Assembly (NCBI GenBank): GCA_017420125.1
Contig: JAFOJR010000089.1
Coordinates: 1-5,964, forward strand
DNA from: Oscillospiraceae bacterium
GTDB taxonomy: Bacteria > Bacillota > Clostridia > Oscillospirales > Oscillospiraceae
Length of the DNA stretch: 5,964 bases
Reading direction: 5' to 3'
Both the position numbers and the translations under genes were made by a program. Below the pieces are notes generated by a model. It saw nothing but the letters and a program-made list of their open reading frames with translations. It made no database searches and was not told the DNA's origin. Positions within the stretch are counted from its first letter, which is position 1; each line of letters starts with the position of its first letter. Below are positions 5,560 to 5,964 of the stretch, piece after piece.

Positions 5560-5588
5560 ATTTTAGCGGATCTCATTATAAACGTCAA
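5560..5588 (-). promoter_or_regulatory. Probable sigma-A-type promoter of the livKHMGF leader
   Basis: On the minus strand the -35 is TTGACG (5588-5583) and the -10 is TAAAAT (5565-5560), with a 17-base spacer; each box matches the consensus at five of six positions. A T/A-rich tract just upstream (about 5589-5611) resembles an UP element. Transcription would start near 5553, about 25 bases before the leader ORF and 305 bases before livK. A TATAAT at 5580-5575 is also present but only two bases from the TTGACG, so it does not pair with it. Confidence 0.65.
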
Positions 5589-5695
5589 TTGTTGAAAACT
5601 AAAAAAAATACCAGTTGAATATATTAAATTTCGTCATATTTTTACAACAAGAAAAAGAAGCTTTATTCACCATTTTTGTAATGGATAATTTATGA

Positions 5696-5724
5696 TTGTT
5701 TTTTCATGGTTCATCGTATATAAT
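5696..5724 (+). promoter_or_regulatory. Probable promoter of glnS
   Basis: A perfect TATAAT at 5719-5724 lies 17 bases after TTGTTT (5696-5701), a weak -35. Transcription would start near 5731, leaving a leader of about 24 bases before the glnS start, too short for a T-box. The stretch between this and the divergent liv promoter is about 100 bases of AT-rich DNA in which I see no clear operator. Confidence 0.55.
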
Positions 5725-5754
5725 AAATTATATTTTTGACTTATGGAGTACACT

Positions 5755-5964
5755 ATGGACGAATTTATTTCAAAAAATTTTATTGAACAATTTATCGAAG
5801 AAGACATTTCTGAAGGCGGTCAGTTCGAAGGAATGCAGGTTCATACCCGCTTTCCTCCTGAACCTAACGGCTATCTTCACATTGGTCATTGCAAAGCACT
5901 TACTATTGATTTCGGAACGGCAGAAAAATTTAATGGTTTATGCAATCTACGTTTTGATGACACC
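5755..5964 (+). CDS. glnS: Glutaminyl-tRNA synthetase, N-terminal part (3' truncated by window)
   Basis: The first 70 codons of a class I aminoacyl-tRNA synthetase that charges tRNA-Gln with glutamine in the cytoplasm. The ATG at 5755 follows GGAG (5745-5748) by six bases. The sequence VHTRFPPEPNGYLHIGHCKA (29-48) contains the HIGH motif at 42-45, and the window ends in CNLRFDDT, the ATP/amino acid pocket segment. The PPEPNGYLHIGH form distinguishes GlnRS from bacterial GluRS. The N-terminus FIEQFIEEDISEG is typical of GlnRS. The gene is divergent from liv and has its own promoter, so sharing of regulation is not implied. Bacteria with GlnRS need not depend on GatCAB transamidation for tRNA-Gln. 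The rest of the gene lies outside the window. Confidence 0.95.
   Translation, partial: MDEFISKNFIEQFIEEDISEGGQFEGMQVHTRFPPEPNGYLHIGHCKALTIDFGTAEKFNGLCNLRFDDT

Noticed and set aside
5575..5588. TTGACG with TATAAT two bases downstream (minus)
   Set aside because: Spacing is far too short for one promoter; the same TTGACG has a 17-base spacer to TAAAAT at 5565-5560.
5350..5595. 81-codon plus-strand frame in the livK-glnS spacer
   Set aside because: It starts with TTG, has no Shine-Dalgarno, no known motif, and runs opposite to the leader signals.
5670..5685. CCATT/AATGG inverted repeat upstream of glnS
   Set aside because: A stem of only about five AT-rich pairs is expected by chance in such DNA.
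5589..5720. CodY-type operator in the divergent spacer
   Set aside because: The DNA is AT-rich but no stretch closely matches the CodY consensus on either strand by eye.
5249..5754. T-box or other known riboswitch before livK or glnS
   Set aside because: I found no T-box bulge sequence or specifier loop; the glnS leader is only about 24 bases, and the livK leader is better explained by a translated ORF.

Overview
The window looks like ordinary chromosome from a Bacillota (Firmicutes) genome, probably a gut-type Clostridia. This rests on AAGGAGG-like Shine-Dalgarno sites before nearly every gene, AT-rich intergenic DNA beside genes of moderate GC, and the protein families present. It is an inference; no rRNA or other marker gene is here to confirm it.

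Layout. Positions 2-265 (+) hold the 3' end of a TrkA/KtrA-type potassium-uptake regulatory protein. It converges on a five-gene minus-strand operon, and the two are separated by one long symmetric hairpin (325-359) that can terminate both. Read in transcription order from right to left, the operon is livK (binding protein, 5248-4118), livH (permease, 3909-3028), livM (permease, 3017-1965), livG (ATPase, 1962-1123) and livF (ATPase, 1120-401). This is a complete high-affinity branched-chain amino acid ABC importer in the same K-H-M-G-F order as in E. coli. LivK captures ligand outside the membrane, LivH and LivM form the channel, and LivG and LivF power it. H, M, G and F are packed with gaps of 2 to 10 bases. 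livK is separated from livH by about 208 bases holding two strong stem-loops, a layout that usually allows much more binding protein than membrane components. At the right edge, glnS (glutaminyl-tRNA synthetase) starts at 5755 on the plus strand, divergent from the liv operon.

The most interesting part is the roughly 300-base leader between livK and its likely promoter (TTGACG-17-TAAAAT, 5588-5560, minus). It contains a short ORF with a good Shine-Dalgarno (5528-5367, 53 codons). Its C-terminal part is packed with Val, Leu and Ile codons (12 of 18 residues from V30 to I47). About 40 bases after its stop codon lies a Rho-independent terminator (5327-5298), and the bases just after the stop codon can pair with that terminator's 5' arm. 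This has the geometry of ribosome-mediated attenuation by a leader peptide, as known for ilv and leu biosynthetic operons, but placed before a branched-chain amino acid uptake operon. A second terminator-like hairpin (5449-5424) lies inside the leader ORF and is the main complication. All of this is read from sequence; nothing has been folded computationally or tested.

No mobile elements, CRISPR arrays, tRNA or rRNA genes were seen.
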